64,000 nt of DNA from Streptomyces antioxidans (GTDB lineage Bacteria > Actinomycetota > Actinomycetes > Streptomycetales > Streptomycetaceae), in assembly GCF_000968685.2 (NCBI RefSeq), contig NZ_LAKD02000033.1, forward strand, positions 62,001-126,000, read 5' to 3'. Below, one piece after another: positions 16,630 through 23,781 of the stretch. Below the pieces are notes generated by a model, which saw only the letters and a list, made by a program, of their open reading frames with translations, was not told the origin of the DNA and did no database searches. The first letter of the stretch is position 1; every line of letters starts with the position of its first letter. A program made the translations under genes and the position numbers.

Positions 16630-17646
16630 CTATCCCGCGGCCTCCATGAAGTGGGCGATTCGGACCGACGCCGCCACCATCGCCTCCTCTGCCTCGTCCA
16701 ACGCCCGCCCGGCGGCCGCCGCCTTGGCGAGCGCGAGCGCGGCGGTCTGGACGGTGAGGGCGCGGGCGGGTACGTCCAGCCGGGGCCAGGGGTCGCGCTG
16801 TCCGACGGCGCAGCCGCCCGCGGCCCGGTACGCGCCCAGGAACCGCTCCCAGTCCTCGGCGGCGAGCAGCCCGGCGGCGTACCAGGCGGCGGGGCGTGCG
16901 AGGTCCCAGGCCGGGTCGCCGAGGCCGAGGTCATCGATGTCGATCAGCCGCCAGTCGGTGGCGCGGTGGCGGATGAGCTGGCCGAGGTGGAGATCGCCGT
17001 GGCAGAGCGTGTGGGTCACGTCGCCGTCGCCGCCTTCGTCGCGACCTCCGTTGCCGTCGTTGCCGTCGTTGCCGTCGCGTCGGCCCATGCGATCCATACG
17101 GCCCGTACGCTCCGTACGGTCCACACCCCGCGCCCAGCCGGGCAGTCCGGCCCAGGCTCGCAGCACGGCCCGGGTGGCCACGCTGTCGGGGAGTGCCGCC
17201 GCCCGCAGCCGGGCGATGGCGCGGGCCGCCTTGGCCGGGCCGCGCATCGCCGGGAGCGGGCCGGGCAGTTCGGCGATCGGCACGGCGTGCAACCGGGCGA
17301 GCAGCCTCCCCGCCCCGACCCAGGGGGCGGCGTCCGGCGCGTCGGGCGCCACGGGTTCGCCGTACGGCCAGAGAGTGACCTGCCGCCCGTCGGGCAGCGC
17401 CCCCATGCCGTCGACCGGCGGCAGCAGGATCTCCGCACACCGGGGGTGGGCCGCGACGCCGAGCCGGACGGCCAGCTCGGCCGGGTCCGTGCCGGGCGGA
17501 TGTGCCTTGGCGACGACGTGGCCGCACCGGACGACGGTGCCGTCCGGCCGGTCGGCCAGGACGGTCACCTCGGCGGTGGCGTCGCGCTGGGCCCGGCGAA
17601 GGGCGGTGATGAGCTGCGCCGCGGTTTGGCTCACGGCTTCCCCCAT
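16630..17646 (-). CDS. Aminoglycoside phosphotransferase-fold kinase
   Basis: A 338-residue APH/choline-kinase-fold protein. The catalytic loop is CHGDLHLGQLIRH and the metal loop is DIDDLGLGDPAWDLARPAAW, both in the C-terminal lobe. Between the lobes (about residues 180-211) is a low-complexity insert rich in Arg, Asn, Asp and Gly, coded by tandem 9-base repeats at 17041-17085. It is probably a metabolic small-molecule kinase rather than a resistance gene, given its housekeeping surroundings. Substrate unknown. Confidence 0.86.
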   Translation of the reverse strand: MGEAVSQTAAQLITALRRAQRDATAEVTVLADRPDGTVVRCGHVVAKAHPPGTDPAELAVRLGVAAHPRCAEILLPPVDGMGALPDGRQVTLWPYGEPVAPDAPDAAPWVGAGRLLARLHAVPIAELPGPLPAMRGPAKAARAIARLRAAALPDSVATRAVLRAWAGLPGWARGVDRTERTGRMDRMGRRDGNDGNDGNGGRDEGGDGDVTHTLCHGDLHLGQLIRHRATDWRLIDIDDLGLGDPAWDLARPAAWYAAGLLAAEDWERFLGAYRAAGGCAVGQRDPWPRLDVPARALTVQTAALALAKAAAAGRALDEAEEAMVAASVRIAHFMEAAG

Positions 17647-17859
17647 GTCATCGGCTGCCCCGGGATCGTAGCTCTTGCCACGCGGAGCGGTTCGTACGGA
17701 ACGGCGAGCCCTGCTGCGTTCGGGTCCCTCGACGCCGAGACCGTCGTCCTACCGTTCTGAGGGCCACCGAGGGCGTACCGCGCCGCCATGGACCGGAGAA
17801 GGCCACGGTGCTTGACGTGGCTCGGCCGGGCCACGCTGGCCCCGGACACAGTCCGCCTC

Positions 17860-18303
17860 TCAGCGCGTGATCCACAGCTGTTTCGCGGGATCCCAATCAA
17901 ACACGACATACTCACCGTCAACGCGGCTCACCATGGACCACGCATGCACCCCCTGTCCAAAGCGGACCAGCCCGCTGCTTTCGCCACACGGCGGATCGGC
18001 ATCGCAGAGATCGGCCAGCTGTCCCAAAGCTTCAGCGGGCAGCCGCTCGGGGAGGAAGATCGTCCAGCCACGCTCGGTCTTCAGCTTGATCCACCGGCAA
18101 CGGCGGCCTTGTCGGTCGGTGCGTCCATCGAAGGTACGGCGCCTGAATCGGCGTACCGCCGAGCGCGCGCCCTCATCCAAAGCACCGGCAACCCGGTTTC
18201 CGAAGTGCTGCGCCACCGCTTGTACAAACGCGCCCGCCGCCATGACCGCGCCCACTTCGGCGACCGTTGGCCAGGAACCGCCCGGCATCTCTCTCTGGGC
18301 CAT
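17860..18303 (-). CDS. Hypothetical protein, 147 residues
   Basis: Start ATG 18303, stop at 17860. The N-terminal third (TVAEVGAVMAAGAFVQAVAQHFG) is weakly hydrophobic and helical. The rest is basic, then mixed, with RWIKLKTERGWTIFLPERLP and VFDWDPAKQLWITR suggesting a small beta-rich domain. I recognise no family. It lies 55 bases from the left 32-bp direct repeat, so the repeat is in its 5' leader, and it may belong to the accessory block. Confidence 0.6.
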   Translation of the reverse strand: MAQREMPGGSWPTVAEVGAVMAAGAFVQAVAQHFGNRVAGALDEGARSAVRRFRRRTFDGRTDRQGRRCRWIKLKTERGWTIFLPERLPAEALGQLADLCDADPPCGESSGLVRFGQGVHAWSMVSRVDGEYVVFDWDPAKQLWITR

Positions 18304-18357
18304 ATTGCAAATTCATGCGATAAACGTTGCGGTGGCGGTCGTTGGAATCGGCTCCAG

Positions 18358-18389
18358 AAGGCGCGATGCCCGGACAGCTCCCCAGCTGT
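18358..18389. repeat. Left copy of the 32-bp direct repeat
   Basis: Identical over 32 bases to 22917-22948, in the same orientation, 4559 bp apart. The 27 bases upstream also resemble each other (18 of 27 match at the same offset). The left copy contains only the first arm, loop and six bases of the second arm of the hairpin that is complete at the right copy. Confidence 0.9.
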
Positions 18390-18545
18390 TGCGGTAAAAC
18401 ACTCAGCGATGGAGGCCGGGTGGGACGACACTGTCGTACGGGTCGGCCTCGACCTCGCCGAGGCCGTCGGTCACTCCCCTTTGTGAGTCTGGCGAGAGCT
18501 ACGAGAAGGGCGAAGACGGCAGCCAGAGCATCAAGCGAGTTGGCC

Positions 18546-18760
18546 ATGGCCAGAAACATAAACCAACGCTCAGTGATCGCTCAGCAACTCACCGACGGCC
18601 CGACACGCCCGACGCCTCGACGCCCACGGCGACCGCCTCGACGCCCTCGAGCGCGCACGCTGGCCGCTCCCGTCCGTGGCCGCGCTGGTCGCCCTGTGCG
18701 GGCTGCTGCTGTCCCTATGGCAGCTCACCAGCCGATGGCCCCCTGTACGGCCGCGCGGGG
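18546..18760 (+). pseudogene. Possible frameshifted small membrane-protein gene
   Basis: One frame begins MARNINQRSVIAQQLTDG at 18546. A different frame continues as RLDAHGDRLDALERARWPLP followed by the helix SVAALVALCGLLLSLWQL. Together they look like the coiled-coil-plus-one-helix design of small Streptomyces membrane proteins, broken by one frameshift near 18605-18620. No convincing ribosome-binding site is seen. The weak call rests on this resemblance alone. An opposite-strand frame (from 18547) also has a hydrophobic start and cannot be excluded. The 394 bases from 18390 to 18783 hold nothing else. Confidence 0.25.
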
Positions 18761-18783
18761 GCGTCTCTGTGCGTTCCGGAGCC

Positions 18784-20142
18784 CTATGCCGCCGCGACCA
18801 GTTCGCGGGCCCGCTCGTTGAAGTCAGCGACGAGCCGATGCCCGCCGAACGGCTGCATGCGCCACTGTAGATCCTCGACCGCCTCGACCGCACGCGACGA
18901 CTTGACCAGTCCCGACAGCTTAAGCGTCCGTAGACCCGCGGAATACGCGGCCTCGAGGTCGCGCCGTTGCAGGTGGGACACGGCAAGGGCAGCTTGCGAC
19001 ATCGCACCCCGGCGGGCGCGCTTCTGCATGTGCGCGTGCCCGATGGACCGGCGGGCGTGTTCCTCGGCCGCCGCAGCGTCGCCCAGATCGCGGAAGGTGT
19101 TTGCGTGCTCCCCGTGCAGGTACGCCGGATCGATGAATGCCGCCCAGTCCGGTTCCTTATCGAGGTTGACGTGTTCATACGCCCGTTCCGACTGGGCGAC
19201 CGCGTGCGCTGCTGCCGACTTCTCGCCGAGCAGCGCGAGCGCCCGCGCCTCGAGGCACCACAAGTCAGCCATGCACGCCGGCGACGTGGCTCGCGACAGC
19301 CCTTGCCGGCCAGCCTGCGCGAGGCGCCTCCCCTCGGCCGGATTTCCGAGCAGCGTCGTTTGATCGGCCATGCCCGCGAGGACGTGCGCGCCGAGCGCCG
19401 GGTTCCGCGACTCCTCGGCAAGGCGCAGCGACTGGATCAAGTAGCGCTGTGCGACGCTGTGCTCGCCGTTGTCGTAGGCCATCCAGCCCAAAAGGTACGT
19501 CTGCTCTGCCGCCGCTTCGCACAGCGGACGGCGCACGTCGTCGCTATGAGCGCGGCGCAATAGCGGGTAGACGTGGGCGTTCATGTAGTCGGCGAGTACC
19601 AGCCGGCCCGACCCCCCGCCCTGGAAAATATCCATGCGCTGAAAGGTCGTGAACATGTTCTTCACCGCGGTCACGTCCTCAAGTCGCACCCGCGGGCCCC
19701 AACTCGGCTTGGGTGCCTGATCAAGGGTGTTCAACAGCCAGTCCCGCGAGGGACCCACCCCCGCGACGGCCGCAAACGGCGCGGCTGCAAGGAACTTGCG
19801 TCGGTCCACGTCAGCTCTCCCCAGGTCTGCGACGACTTCCACCGTAGCCGCGTACGAGGAGTTGTAAACGAGCGCAGCGTCGGCGGCGCCGCTGTCTCCA
19901 AGCCCGAGATCGTACGTCGTGACCCGAAAACTGAAGTGGTCCGAGAACACGCCAGCAAGGATGTCTGGAATCGAGGCACGCGGCGTCTCGCCTTGGAGCC
20001 AGCAGCGAACACGCGTCGCGTCCGGTGAAATATGCGGCTGTTTCCACTGGGTCGCCTTGGTTTTCACGCGCCGCGCCAACTCTCCGCGGCTCATGCCCGA
20101 CCGGTCTAACCACTGTGCGAGCTTGTCGTTCGGTGTCTTCAT
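18784..20142 (-). CDS. XRE-type regulator with TPR-like sensor domain
   Basis: A 452-residue protein starting at ATG 20142 behind a strong AGGAGG. Residues 5-60 hold an HTH (WLDRSGMSRGELARRV, then SPDATRVRCWLQGETPR). A twin-arginine-like DRRKFLAAAPFAAVAG at about 113-128 links it to a long TPR-like helical domain (AEQTYLLGWMAYDNGEHSVAQ, EHARRSIGHAHM). Such proteins commonly sense peptides or small molecules. Codon 12 is TTA, so translation should depend on the bldA tRNA. It is divergent from the HATPase gene across a 153-base region with an inverted repeat. Confidence 0.88.
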   Translation of the reverse strand: MKTPNDKLAQWLDRSGMSRGELARRVKTKATQWKQPHISPDATRVRCWLQGETPRASIPDILAGVFSDHFSFRVTTYDLGLGDSGAADAALVYNSSYAATVEVVADLGRADVDRRKFLAAAPFAAVAGVGPSRDWLLNTLDQAPKPSWGPRVRLEDVTAVKNMFTTFQRMDIFQGGGSGRLVLADYMNAHVYPLLRRAHSDDVRRPLCEAAAEQTYLLGWMAYDNGEHSVAQRYLIQSLRLAEESRNPALGAHVLAGMADQTTLLGNPAEGRRLAQAGRQGLSRATSPACMADLWCLEARALALLGEKSAAAHAVAQSERAYEHVNLDKEPDWAAFIDPAYLHGEHANTFRDLGDAAAAEEHARRSIGHAHMQKRARRGAMSQAALAVSHLQRRDLEAAYSAGLRTLKLSGLVKSSRAVEAVEDLQWRMQPFGGHRLVADFNERARELVAAA

Positions 20143-20169
20143 GTTCAGACCCTCCTGCGACGACGGGTA

Positions 20170-20190
20170 GTCGAAGCAACACCCTTCGAC
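20170..20190. promoter_or_regulatory. Inverted repeat in the XRE/HATPase divergent promoter
   Basis: GTCGAAG (20170-20176), seven bases, CTTCGAC (20184-20190). It lies 28 bases upstream of the XRE ATG and about 105 bases from the HATPase ATG, the expected place for an operator of the adjacent regulator. Inference from position and symmetry only. Confidence 0.5.
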
Positions 20191-20295
20191 ACCCCCCAAG
20201 ACGGTACCCCGACTTTCCGCACGCGTGTTGCCTAGTCAGAGGAACCACCTGGCCCGCGACCCGGGCTACGACTGTCCGCCCGTAAGGGGAGACAC

Positions 20296-20736
20296 ATGAT
20301 CGAACGACGGCGGGACACCGCTCCCGTCTGCTGCGCCCCACCCGTCGGCCCCCCACCGGTACTGCTGTTGGAGAAGGATCCCGAATCGGCCCGCGCGGCA
20401 CGCAAGTTCGTACGCGAGTTCATCCGGTACCACGTGCCGGACGCACCCGAGGACTATCTCGAAACCGTCGTGCTGGTGACCTGCGAGATGGTCACCAACT
20501 CGATCAGGTACGGCACCGAACCCGGCGACTCGATACGAGTCACGGTCGACGCCGACGACACCCGCACCAAAGTGGAGGTACAAGACCCGGTGAGACGCCA
20601 TCCCCACCCGCGCCCCACGTCGCACGACCGCGACCGTGGACGCGGCCTGATCATCCTCGACGCCTTATGCACGGCGTGGGGAGTCACCGATGCCCCGCCC
20701 GGAAAGGTCGTATGGGCGGAGGTGAAGGCATCGTGA
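20296..20736 (+). CDS. HATPase_c-type ATP-binding protein (RsbW-like)
   Basis: A 146-residue GHKL-fold protein. The N-box appears as CEMVTNSIRYG (Glu64, Asn68), followed by VEVQDPVR and the G2-like DRGRGLIILDAL at about 113-124. It has the size of RsbW/SpoIIAB anti-sigma kinases, a family greatly expanded in Streptomyces. GGGGAG precedes ATG 20296. Codon 124 (20665) is TTA. Its stop overlaps the GTG of the next gene. The likely role is a regulatory kinase or anti-sigma partner; no cognate sigma factor is nearby. Confidence 0.85.
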   Translation: MIERRRDTAPVCCAPPVGPPPVLLLEKDPESARAARKFVREFIRYHVPDAPEDYLETVVLVTCEMVTNSIRYGTEPGDSIRVTVDADDTRTKVEVQDPVRRHPHPRPTSHDRDRGRGLIILDALCTAWGVTDAPPGKVVWAEVKAS

Positions 20737-21209
20737 CTGCCCCGCATCTCGACGTTCCCCCGGGCCCCGGGTTTGTCGCCACAGTGGCCGCCGCGACCGG
20801 CATTCACCGCGCCGACGGGTTCGCCCTCGCGCAGTTGCTCATCACACACCCCGGACCACGCCGACAGAACGAGTCTGCTGAGACCGTCGAAGACGGAATG
20901 CGGCGCCTCGCAACCTCGCTGCACCTTGGCCCCGGCGATAAAGAGCCGCCTGTGATCGGCGCACGGCTCACGATCCGCCGCGGGTGCGCCGCGCTGGACT
21001 ACGGCCACGATAAGTACGTGATGACGATCCCCCCGCCGTCACGGGACTGGTTAGCCCTGGTCGCGCACGGAGCCCTGTGCCGCGTCTGTCTGGTGACCGC
21101 CCCGCTCGCACTGGCCGCCGACCAGGCCGAAACCGACGCGCACGTACGCGCCAGCCTCGCCCACGGTCAGGTCATGTGGGGGAGCACGTTCGCCCGCCGC
21201 CGCTTCTGA
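20733..21209 (+). CDS. Hypothetical protein coupled to the HATPase gene
   Basis: A 158-residue protein read from GTG 20733, which overlaps the HATPase stop by GTGA and has GGAGG in the preceding coding end, so the two are co-translated. It has no signal peptide or membrane helix. Features are a helical N-terminus (GFVATVAAATGIHRADGFALAQLL) and a central RLTIRRGCAALDYGHDKYVM that looks like a beta-sheet core. Codon 107 (21051) is TTA. I recognise no family; it could be an effector or partner of the HATPase. Confidence 0.75.
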   Translation: MTAPHLDVPPGPGFVATVAAATGIHRADGFALAQLLITHPGPRRQNESAETVEDGMRRLATSLHLGPGDKEPPVIGARLTIRRGCAALDYGHDKYVMTIPPPSRDWLALVAHGALCRVCLVTAPLALAADQAETDAHVRASLAHGQVMWGSTFARRRF

Positions 21210-21260
21210 TCGACCACGAAGGACGGGCCGCCCCGAGGTGGATTGGACCCCGGGCCGACC

Positions 21261-21326
21261 CTGGGGCCGAGCGTACAAGGTGCTCCGACGGCACACAGCG
21301 AACCGGACACCGCCGCTCGGCCCCAG
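21261..21326 (+). ncRNA. Long inverted repeat in the leader of the synthetase-like gene
   Basis: A perfect 13-bp stem (21261-21273 with 21314-21326) encloses 40 bases, within which GTGC/GCAC can form an inner hairpin with a 7-base loop. It lies 66 bases before the GTG at 21392 and 51 bases after the previous stop. It could be a terminator for the HATPase unit or a structured leader controlling the synthetase-like gene. No U-tract follows. I found no T-box elements. Confidence 0.35.
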
Positions 21327-21391
21327 CACGCCGAAGCACACCCGCCGCAATCGCGGCGCACTCCTGCCCATCTACCGAGGGGGAAGACAGG

Positions 21392-22507
21392 GTGACCACA
21401 CACCCCGTATCACCGAACACGGTCCTCGCGAACGCGCTCAGCCGCGCCGAGGACGTGCTCACACCCCGAGTCCTCGACGCCGCGCCCGAGCGGATTGTGT
21501 TCGTCGTAGGGACGCAGATCAACGGGGCCCCGCACATCGGCACGTCGCTGGTGCAGTCCCTCACATTCGCCACGGCGGCCCGTCTCCGGGACAAGTTCGG
21601 CGTACCTGCCGAGGTCCAGTTCGGCGCGCTCGACAACGCGCCGTATGCCATCGTCACCGACCGTGAAACCGGTCACCGCTACCAGCGGGCATACGCTCAA
21701 GCGCTCGGCGAGCAGGGCATCGCCGAGCAGATCGACAAGCTGTACCGCCCGCTGTTCAACGCCCTGTCCGAGCGGCTACATGTGCCGTACTCCGTCGAGA
21801 CGTATAGCCAGCAGCAGGCCGGCGAGGACTTCCGCCGCACGTGGCTGCGCGTGCTCCCACGGATGGACGCCGCCCGATGGTGGCTCGCACCATCCGCGGG
21901 CGTGGCTCACCTGCGAGTCCCCTGCCCGCGGCCCGCCTGTGGGTGGGCCGAGAAGTACGCGCAGCGCACACATGTGCAGCACGACGAGGCAGAGAGCGCG
22001 ACGATCTCGGCCGTCTGCCTGCACCACGGCGAGTACGAGGTCACCATCGACCCGACCAGCGAGGGGTACCTCGACCTCGCCACGCTGTATCGCAACCTCG
22101 TGAAGGGACTCGCCGTTACCGGCACGCGCGGCACCCTGTACGTGATGGTGAAGGGCGGCGATTGGGTGTTCGGCTCGCAGTTGGTCGACGGCGCCTTACA
22201 GGCTGTCGGCCTCACCCGCGGGCAGCTGCCCGCACGTCTGTTCTGCCCGCAGATCGTCAGCGGCACAGGCGCCAAGCTGTCGAAGTCGCTCATACGGGAA
22301 GGGCGCGCGTCCTTGCCCGAGGGCGCGGCCCCTTGGATGCTCGATACTCGGGAATGGCCCGGGTCGTTGCCCGAGTACATCGACCGCCTGCTCAACACGA
22401 CCGAGATCGTGCTCTCGGACCCCCGGCACTTCTTCCGCTCGTACTCCGCCGGCGAACTCGGCCGGATGATGACCGCACCAGCAGCTAGGAGCGCTTCCGC
22501 CTCATGA
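21392..22507 (+). CDS. Stand-alone class I aminoacyl-tRNA-synthetase-like protein
   Basis: A 371-residue protein with both class I signatures: NGAPHIGT (residues 44-51, HIGH motif) at the first Rossmann strand, and GAKLSKS (residues 293-299, KMSKS motif). Between them C178, C183, C209, H211 and H212 form a likely zinc site inserted in the core. The rest is far too short for a complete synthetase and no anticodon-binding domain follows, so it is a catalytic-core paralogue, perhaps closest to class I LysRS, that may activate an amino acid for another acceptor. GTG 21392 has a good GGGGGAAG site. Codon 269 (22196) is TTA. Its stop overlaps the ASCH start by ATGA. Confidence 0.85.
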   Translation: MTTHPVSPNTVLANALSRAEDVLTPRVLDAAPERIVFVVGTQINGAPHIGTSLVQSLTFATAARLRDKFGVPAEVQFGALDNAPYAIVTDRETGHRYQRAYAQALGEQGIAEQIDKLYRPLFNALSERLHVPYSVETYSQQQAGEDFRRTWLRVLPRMDAARWWLAPSAGVAHLRVPCPRPACGWAEKYAQRTHVQHDEAESATISAVCLHHGEYEVTIDPTSEGYLDLATLYRNLVKGLAVTGTRGTLYVMVKGGDWVFGSQLVDGALQAVGLTRGQLPARLFCPQIVSGTGAKLSKSLIREGRASLPEGAAPWMLDTREWPGSLPEYIDRLLNTTEIVLSDPRHFFRSYSAGELGRMMTAPAARSASAS

Positions 22508-22860
22508 CGGACACGGCCGCTCGCGTACGCGAGCTGAACCTCTATCGGCGATACTTCGATCTGGTCACCGCAGGCAAGAAGACGACCGAGGTACGGGTCA
22601 AGTACCCGCGTCTCGCCGATCTCGCCGCAGGCGACGTGATCCGATTCCGGATCAAGGGCACAGATGAGACGTGCGACGTGCTCGTGAGGCAGGTCACGGA
22701 GTATCCCGATTTTGAGGCCCTGCTCGACGGCGAGGGGCCGGCGAACGTCAACCCGACGGCGACCCGCGAGGAACAACTCGCGAACATCCGCACCATCTAC
22801 CCGCCCAAAAAGGAAGCGCTGGGCGCCCTCGCAATCAAGATCGAACTACTCGCCCCCTGA
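22504..22860 (+). CDS. ASCH-domain protein
   Basis: A 118-residue single ASCH module. The diagnostic GKKTTEVRVKYP segment (residues 24-35) is followed by LAAGDVIRF and a C-terminal AIKIELL strand. ASCH folds resemble PUA and are thought to bind RNA; one E. coli member (YqfB) hydrolyses N4-acetylcytidine. Co-translation with the synthetase-like gene suggests that it handles the same RNA or nucleotide. It is the only gene of the island in which I saw no TTA codon. A complete hairpin lies 59 bases downstream. Confidence 0.85.
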   Translation: MTDTAARVRELNLYRRYFDLVTAGKKTTEVRVKYPRLADLAAGDVIRFRIKGTDETCDVLVRQVTEYPDFEALLDGEGPANVNPTATREEQLANIRTIYPPKKEALGALAIKIELLAP

Positions 22861-22916
22861 CAGCCGCGCCGCCCTCATTCCCCCGCGGGGGCCGCGGTCG
22901 TTCGCGTCGGTCCCGA

Positions 22917-22948
22917 AAGGCGCGATGCCCGGACAGCTCCCCAGCTGT
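22917..22948. repeat. Right copy of the 32-bp direct repeat
   Basis: Identical to 18358-18389. Here the repeat continues into a complete hairpin, so this copy looks like the intact form. With the left copy it brackets the XRE, HATPase, synthetase-like and ASCH genes. Confidence 0.9.
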
Positions 22949-22963
22949 CCGGGCATTCGTGCC
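22919..22963 (+). terminator. Complete hairpin overlapping the right repeat
   Basis: A 14-bp perfect stem (22925-22938 with 22943-22956) and a CCCC loop. It can be lengthened by six more pairs (22919-22924 with 22958-22963, one G-U) if base 22957 is bulged. It lies between the ASCH stop and the convergent small membrane gene and probably ends the ASCH transcript. Confidence 0.75.
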
Positions 22964-23005
22964 GTCCGCCGCACCCCCGTCCCCACGGGGTTAATGGCCG
23001 GAAGT

Positions 23006-23037
23006 CCCCGGCCCGGGCCGCTCTCCCGGGCCCGGGG
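23006..23037 (-). terminator. Terminator of the 72-residue membrane protein gene
   Basis: A GC-only stem of about 12 bp (23006-23017 with 23025-23037, one bulged base) and a CCGCTCT loop, ending three bases from the stop codon at 23041. Confidence 0.6.
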
Positions 23038-23040
23038 CGC

Positions 23041-23259
23041 TCAGCGCCCCAACATTCCCGCCACGGACGACGCTTGTGTGACGACGGCCTCCCAGCCGCC
23101 GAAGGTGATGATCAGGAGAATGGCCATCGGCAGCACCATCGCCGCCGCGACCAGAGGATGGCGGGTGCCGGTCCGCGGGCCGCCGAGCGCGTCCACCGCC
23201 GCGCTCACGGGCCTGCGACGACGTGTTCCGATGACCGTGCGTCCAGCCGTGTCCGCCAT
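23041..23259 (-). CDS. Small membrane protein, 72 residues
   Basis: ATG 23259 follows GGAGGAGGG at ideal spacing. The N-terminus MADTAGRTVIGTRRRRP is basic, and one helix (HPLVAAAMVLPMAILLIITFGGW) follows, ending SSVAGMLGR. The type is a single-pass protein with the basic side inside. Such small proteins next to a Ser/Thr kinase gene are common in Streptomyces. Function unknown. Confidence 0.75.
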   Translation of the reverse strand: MADTAGRTVIGTRRRRPVSAAVDALGGPRTGTRHPLVAAAMVLPMAILLIITFGGWEAVVTQASSVAGMLGR

Positions 23260-23544
23260 CGTCCCTCCTCCGTCACATCTGGGGCGGCGAGCGTCTGACC
23301 TCGGGGGACGAGTGCTGCGCCCGCCGCTTGACGACAACATTAGGCGCGCGGCCCTGTCATCGGCGTCATGCCTTCGTACCGATTGGCGGGCCTCCCGGAG
23401 GATGACCCCGGGAGGCCCCGACTACTCCCCTGGGTGGAGACGCGCCCTCAGCTCTTGGGGTCTTCCCGGAGGGGGCCTCGGAAGAGATCCCTCCGAAGGC
23501 CCTCAGGAACCGACGGAGTGTGTCCCTCCGAGCGGGTGCGAGCC

Positions 23545-23781
23545 CTACTCACCCTCCCCCTCCTCGCTCCTCGGCACCGGCTGCTCCACCAGGGCCAGGA
23601 CCCGGTTGGCCATGAAGCGGGCCGTCCGCACCACGGACCCATTACGGGTGACTTCGCTCACTTCCACCACCCCCCGCCGGACCGCCGTCTCGACCCTCCG
23701 GCCCGCCCTGGTGGCCACCACTTCATATGTCCGCGTGGTGTCACCCGCGTCCACCACTATCTCCACACGATCACCCTTCAC
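23545..23781 (-). CDS. Small basic/acidic protein, 78 residues
   Basis: Read from GTG 23781 with AGGGGG upstream: VKGDRVEIVVDAGDTTRTYE, then RAGRRVETAVRRGVVEVSEV, then RNGSVVRTARFMANRVLALVE and an acidic end. The alternating pattern predicts an all-beta small domain. No family is recognised. The 285 bases between 23260 and 23544 contain only imperfect inverted repeats with GGGAGG/CCTCCG cores. Confidence 0.65.
   Translation of the reverse strand: MKGDRVEIVVDAGDTTRTYEVVATRAGRRVETAVRRGVVEVSEVTRNGSVVRTARFMANRVLALVEQPVPRSEEGEGE

Noticed and set aside
18173-18559. 128-residue minus-strand ORF across the left repeat
   Set aside because: Only the first 20 residues look protein-like (hydrophobic); the rest is shadow sequence and overlaps the better-supported gene at 17860-18303.
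21238-21666. 142-residue plus-strand ORF overlapping the synthetase-like gene
   Set aside because: The start has no clear Shine-Dalgarno site, and most of the ORF is an Arg-rich shadow of the synthetase frame.
18358-22948. Insertion sequence with transposase
   Set aside because: No transposase, recombinase or terminal inverted repeats; only direct repeats are present.
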